Notes under the pieces: model-generated
Seen by the model: the letters and a program-made list of their open reading frames with translations, nothing else
Databases searched by the model: none
Told to the model about the DNA's origin: nothing
Assembly (NCBI GenBank): GCA_024279045.1
Contig: JAJRRZ010000249.1
Coordinates: 1 to 7,478, forward strand
Length of the DNA: 7,478 nt
Direction: 5' to 3'
DNA from: Alphaproteobacteria bacterium
GTDB lineage: Bacteria; Pseudomonadota; Alphaproteobacteria; Rhizobiales; Aestuariivirgaceae
Made by a program: the position numbers and the translations under genes
Shown here: piece by piece, positions 5,924 to 7,478 of the stretch
How positions within the stretch are numbered: position 1 is the stretch's first letter
Layout: each line of letters begins with the position of its first letter

Positions 5924-6778
5924 TCATATGTAGGCGCTGGCGCCTCTCTCGGCAACCATCTCCGCCACCACCCGCGCCACGGCCAGCACCTGCGTATCGA
6001 TCACGCCATTCACCCGCCGCGGCATGAACCGCCGCTGAAACGCTCGCACCACGGCTTGCGTGCGCCCGCATGCCTTGCCGGAAACCGGCACGCCATAGCC
6101 TATCTCCACCAGCAACCGCTGCAATTGCTCCACCCCCGCCGCATCCAGCGCCACCGGCTGTGGCGGCGCCACCGGCTGAGGCAACGCCTCCTCCGGCACC
6201 GGCAGCGCCAGCCCATCCCTTGCCAGCTCATCCCAGGGGAAATGCTCGCCCGGGTCGGCCTTGCGCTCTGGCGCCACATCGGAATGCCCCACCACCCGAA
6301 CCGGCGCGATGCCATGCCGCACCATGATATCCGCCAGCAACGCCTTCACCGCCGCCACCTGCACCGCCGGATACGGCGGCAAGTCCCCCTCACCCTCGCC
6401 TCCGGCACCGCCACAACCACCATCCGGCATCACATGCCCCGCATTCTGGATCTCGATACCGATGGAGCGCGAGTTCACATCCTCTTCCCCCGCCCAGAAG
6501 GCCGCTCCGGCATGCCAGGCGCGCATCTCCTCCGCCACCAGCTGGATGATCTCTCCATCCTCGTCCACCAGGTAATGCGCCGAAACCTGCGCTTCTGGCG
6601 AACACATCCACAGCGCCGCCGCCTCCGCGGAAGGGCAGCCGGTGTAATGCAAAACAACCATGTCGATGCCATGCCGCGCGAAACCCGCACCGCGCCGTAC
6701 ACCGAAGTTCGGCGACGGCATCAGCCGCGCCACCAGCGGCGAGTCGGCCCCGCGCAGCATCTCCACCGTGCCGTTCAA
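5924..6778 (-). CDS. N-acetylmuramoyl-L-alanine amidase, AmpD/AmiD type (Amidase_2 + peptidoglycan-binding domain)
   Basis: A zinc amidase that cleaves the bond between N-acetylmuramic acid and L-alanine. With no visible signal peptide or lipobox it is probably cytoplasmic and acts on anhydro-muropeptides in recycling, as AmpD does. From the TTG at 6778 it has 284 residues. The Amidase_2 domain carries the zinc ligands H44 (VVLHYTG), H165 (VGHSDVAPERKADPG) and D175, the catalytic E109 (SIGIEIQN) and K173, all with AmpD spacing. A Gly/Glu-rich insert lies at about 117-132. A Pro-rich linker (about 193-209) leads to a C-terminal peptidoglycan-binding-like helical domain (about 214-275), as in AmiD. 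I favour the TTG because GGAG lies eight bases upstream and it overlaps the transporter stop as TTGA. The ATG at 6760 (278 residues) is the alternative, but its GGTGGAG abuts the codon. The gene end overlaps the putative rnpB promoter. Confidence 0.93.
   Translation of the reverse strand: MNGTVEMLRGADSPLVARLMPSPNFGVRRGAGFARHGIDMVVLHYTGCPSAEAAALWMCSPEAQVSAHYLVDEDGEIIQLVAEEMRAWHAGAAFWAGEEDVNSRSIGIEIQNAGHVMPDGGCGGAGGEGEGDLPPYPAVQVAAVKALLADIMVRHGIAPVRVVGHSDVAPERKADPGEHFPWDELARDGLALPVPEEALPQPVAPPQPVALDAAGVEQLQRLLVEIGYGVPVSGKACGRTQAVVRAFQRRFMPRRVNGVIDTQVLAVARVVAEMVAERGASAYI
5927..5955 (-). promoter_or_regulatory. Candidate rnpB promoter inside the amidase coding region
   Basis: On the minus strand TTGCCG (5955-5950) and TACATA (5932-5927) are separated by 17 bases. 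A start site about seven bases after the -10 falls at 5921-5920, exactly where the 5' strand of RNase P helix P1 begins. The -35 matches TTGACA at 4 of 6 and the -10 matches TATAAT at 3 of 6. The fit between promoter geometry and RNA end is the main support. The elements overlap the last nine or so codons of the amidase gene. Confidence 0.55.
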
Positions 6779-7478
6779 GAAGATTTCTCCGCCTGCGTAT
6801 TCTGCCGAGACTGCGGTCGTGGCCGTGGCTGCGGCATGGGCAGCTCCACCTTGCCGAGCGATTTCATGTTCACCGGGCGGCACGGGCTGCACACCCGCAC
6901 CATCACCGAATCATGCCGCCCGCGCTGTTGCGCCACATCCGGCTCCACATGGATGCTGGCATGCACCGTGCCGAACGCCTCCGCCAGCGCCTGCTCGATC
7001 CTGTCGCAGATCTCGTGCGCAAAACGCACCCGCATGTCCCCCGGCACCACCAGGTGAAACTCCACGAACAATGCCGATCCGGCCCGCCGCGCCCGCAGCG
7101 CGTGAAACTCCGATGCACCGTCGGCATTGGCGCGGATAACTTCCTTCACCCTTGCCAGCGTTTCCTCGTCCGGCGCGGCATCCATCAGCCCTTGCGAAGA
7201 TTCCCACAACAGTTCCCACCCCTCGCGCAGGATGTGCACTGCCACCAGCATGGCAATGATCGGGTCGAGAATGTACCACCCCGTGAACGCCGCCAGCAGC
7301 AGCCCGCCCAACACGCCGATGGTGGTGATCACATCCTCCCGCAGGTGCCGCCCGTCGGCCTCCAGCGCCGGCGAACGCAACTTGCGCCCCTGGCGGATCA
7401 GCACGAAACTCCACAGTGCGTTGATGACGCCCGCAGCAGCGTTCACCAGCAGGCCCGGATCATTCCAAGAAATGGCCC
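6775..7478 (-). CDS. Cation diffusion facilitator metal transporter, FieF/YiiP-like (5' end cut by window)
   Basis: An inner-membrane antiporter that exports divalent metal (zinc, iron or similar) in exchange for protons. The 233 residues visible lack roughly the first 70, including the early membrane helices and the first metal-site half. Visible membrane helices are at about 8-28, 48-64 and 69-86 of the fragment. The transport-site motif HxxxD is H44-L-R-E-D48 within EADGRHLREDV. The cytoplasmic domain keeps the histidines of the YiiP zinc sites with identical spacing: H125 (HALRARRAG), H141 (FHLV), H154 (AHEICDRIE) and H176 (IHVEPD). The last 50 residues are an unusual tail with CSPC at 196-199 and a Pro/Arg/Gln-rich end. 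The stop overlaps the amidase TTG start, so the two are probably co-translated. The metal cannot be decided from sequence. Confidence 0.93.
   Translation of the reverse strand, partial: AISWNDPGLLVNAAAGVINALWSFVLIRQGRKLRSPALEADGRHLREDVITTIGVLGGLLLAAFTGWYILDPIIAMLVAVHILREGWELLWESSQGLMDAAPDEETLARVKEVIRANADGASEFHALRARRAGSALFVEFHLVVPGDMRVRFAHEICDRIEQALAEAFGTVHASIHVEPDVAQQRGRHDSVMVRVCSPCRPVNMKSLGKVELPMPQPRPRPQSRQNTQAEKSS

Noticed and set aside
5489..5955. Several open frames of 90-140 codons on both strands
   Set aside because: They cover RNase P RNA, whose conserved blocks and P1 pairing are unambiguous; the frames are chance products of a GC-rich structured RNA.
6779..6892. Upstream ATG extending the amidase to 322 residues
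   Set aside because: It would overlap 118 bases of the transporter, and the added residues have no match to the family or to a signal peptide.
5834..7057. Plus-strand open frame of 407 codons
   Set aside because: Antisense to the 5' part of rnpB, the amidase and the transporter, all of which have clear family motifs; the product is a His/Arg-rich shadow.
1..7478. Mobile element, CRISPR array, toxin-antitoxin or defence system
   Set aside because: I looked for transposase or integrase motifs, regularly spaced repeats and small paired genes and saw none; gene content is core cell-wall, division and housekeeping.

Overview
This window looks like a chromosomal segment of a GC-rich alphaproteobacterium. 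Four things point there: an AmpD/AmiD-like amidase next to the RNase P RNA gene at the head of a division/cell-wall (dcw) cluster, dcw-type order rsmH-ftsL-ftsI-murE, a meso-diaminopimelate-type MurE, and a palindromic intergenic repeat of the 'PGLDPG' kind common in that class. I cannot name the genus. Every gene I can support lies on the minus strand, so the text reads from the high coordinates downward.

Layout in transcription order. (1) 7478-6775: C-terminal three quarters of a FieF/YiiP-like cation diffusion facilitator, cut by the window edge. (2) 6778-5924: a zinc-dependent N-acetylmuramoyl-L-alanine amidase with a C-terminal peptidoglycan-binding domain, probably translationally coupled to the transporter through a TTGA overlap. 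(3) 5920-5433: rnpB, the catalytic RNA of RNase P, starting three bases after the amidase stop. A candidate promoter lies inside the end of the amidase gene, and a strong intrinsic terminator follows at 5427-5388. (4) A leader of roughly 100-140 bases, where mraZ would often be but is absent. (5) rsmH (5243-4161), ftsL (4164-3583) and ftsI (3586-1805), each joined to the next by a 4-base ATGA overlap, which makes a tight translationally coupled unit. (6) A 358-base non-coding gap holding a REP-like palindrome and a separate two-tier hairpin. (7) murE (1446-1), whose last few codons lie outside the window.

Functionally, rsmH methylates 16S rRNA, FtsL and FtsI belong to the divisome core that builds septal peptidoglycan, MurE makes the UDP-MurNAc-tripeptide precursor, and the amidase probably trims or recycles peptidoglycan fragments. 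RNase P matures tRNA 5' ends, and the transporter exports divalent metal.

I see no CRISPR array, transposon, prophage, tRNA or defence system, and nothing that amounts to a new system. The points most worth a second look are non-coding: the structured ftsI-murE gap, the rnpB promoter embedded in a coding region, and the missing mraZ. The long Ala/Pro-rich tail of FtsL is also notable.
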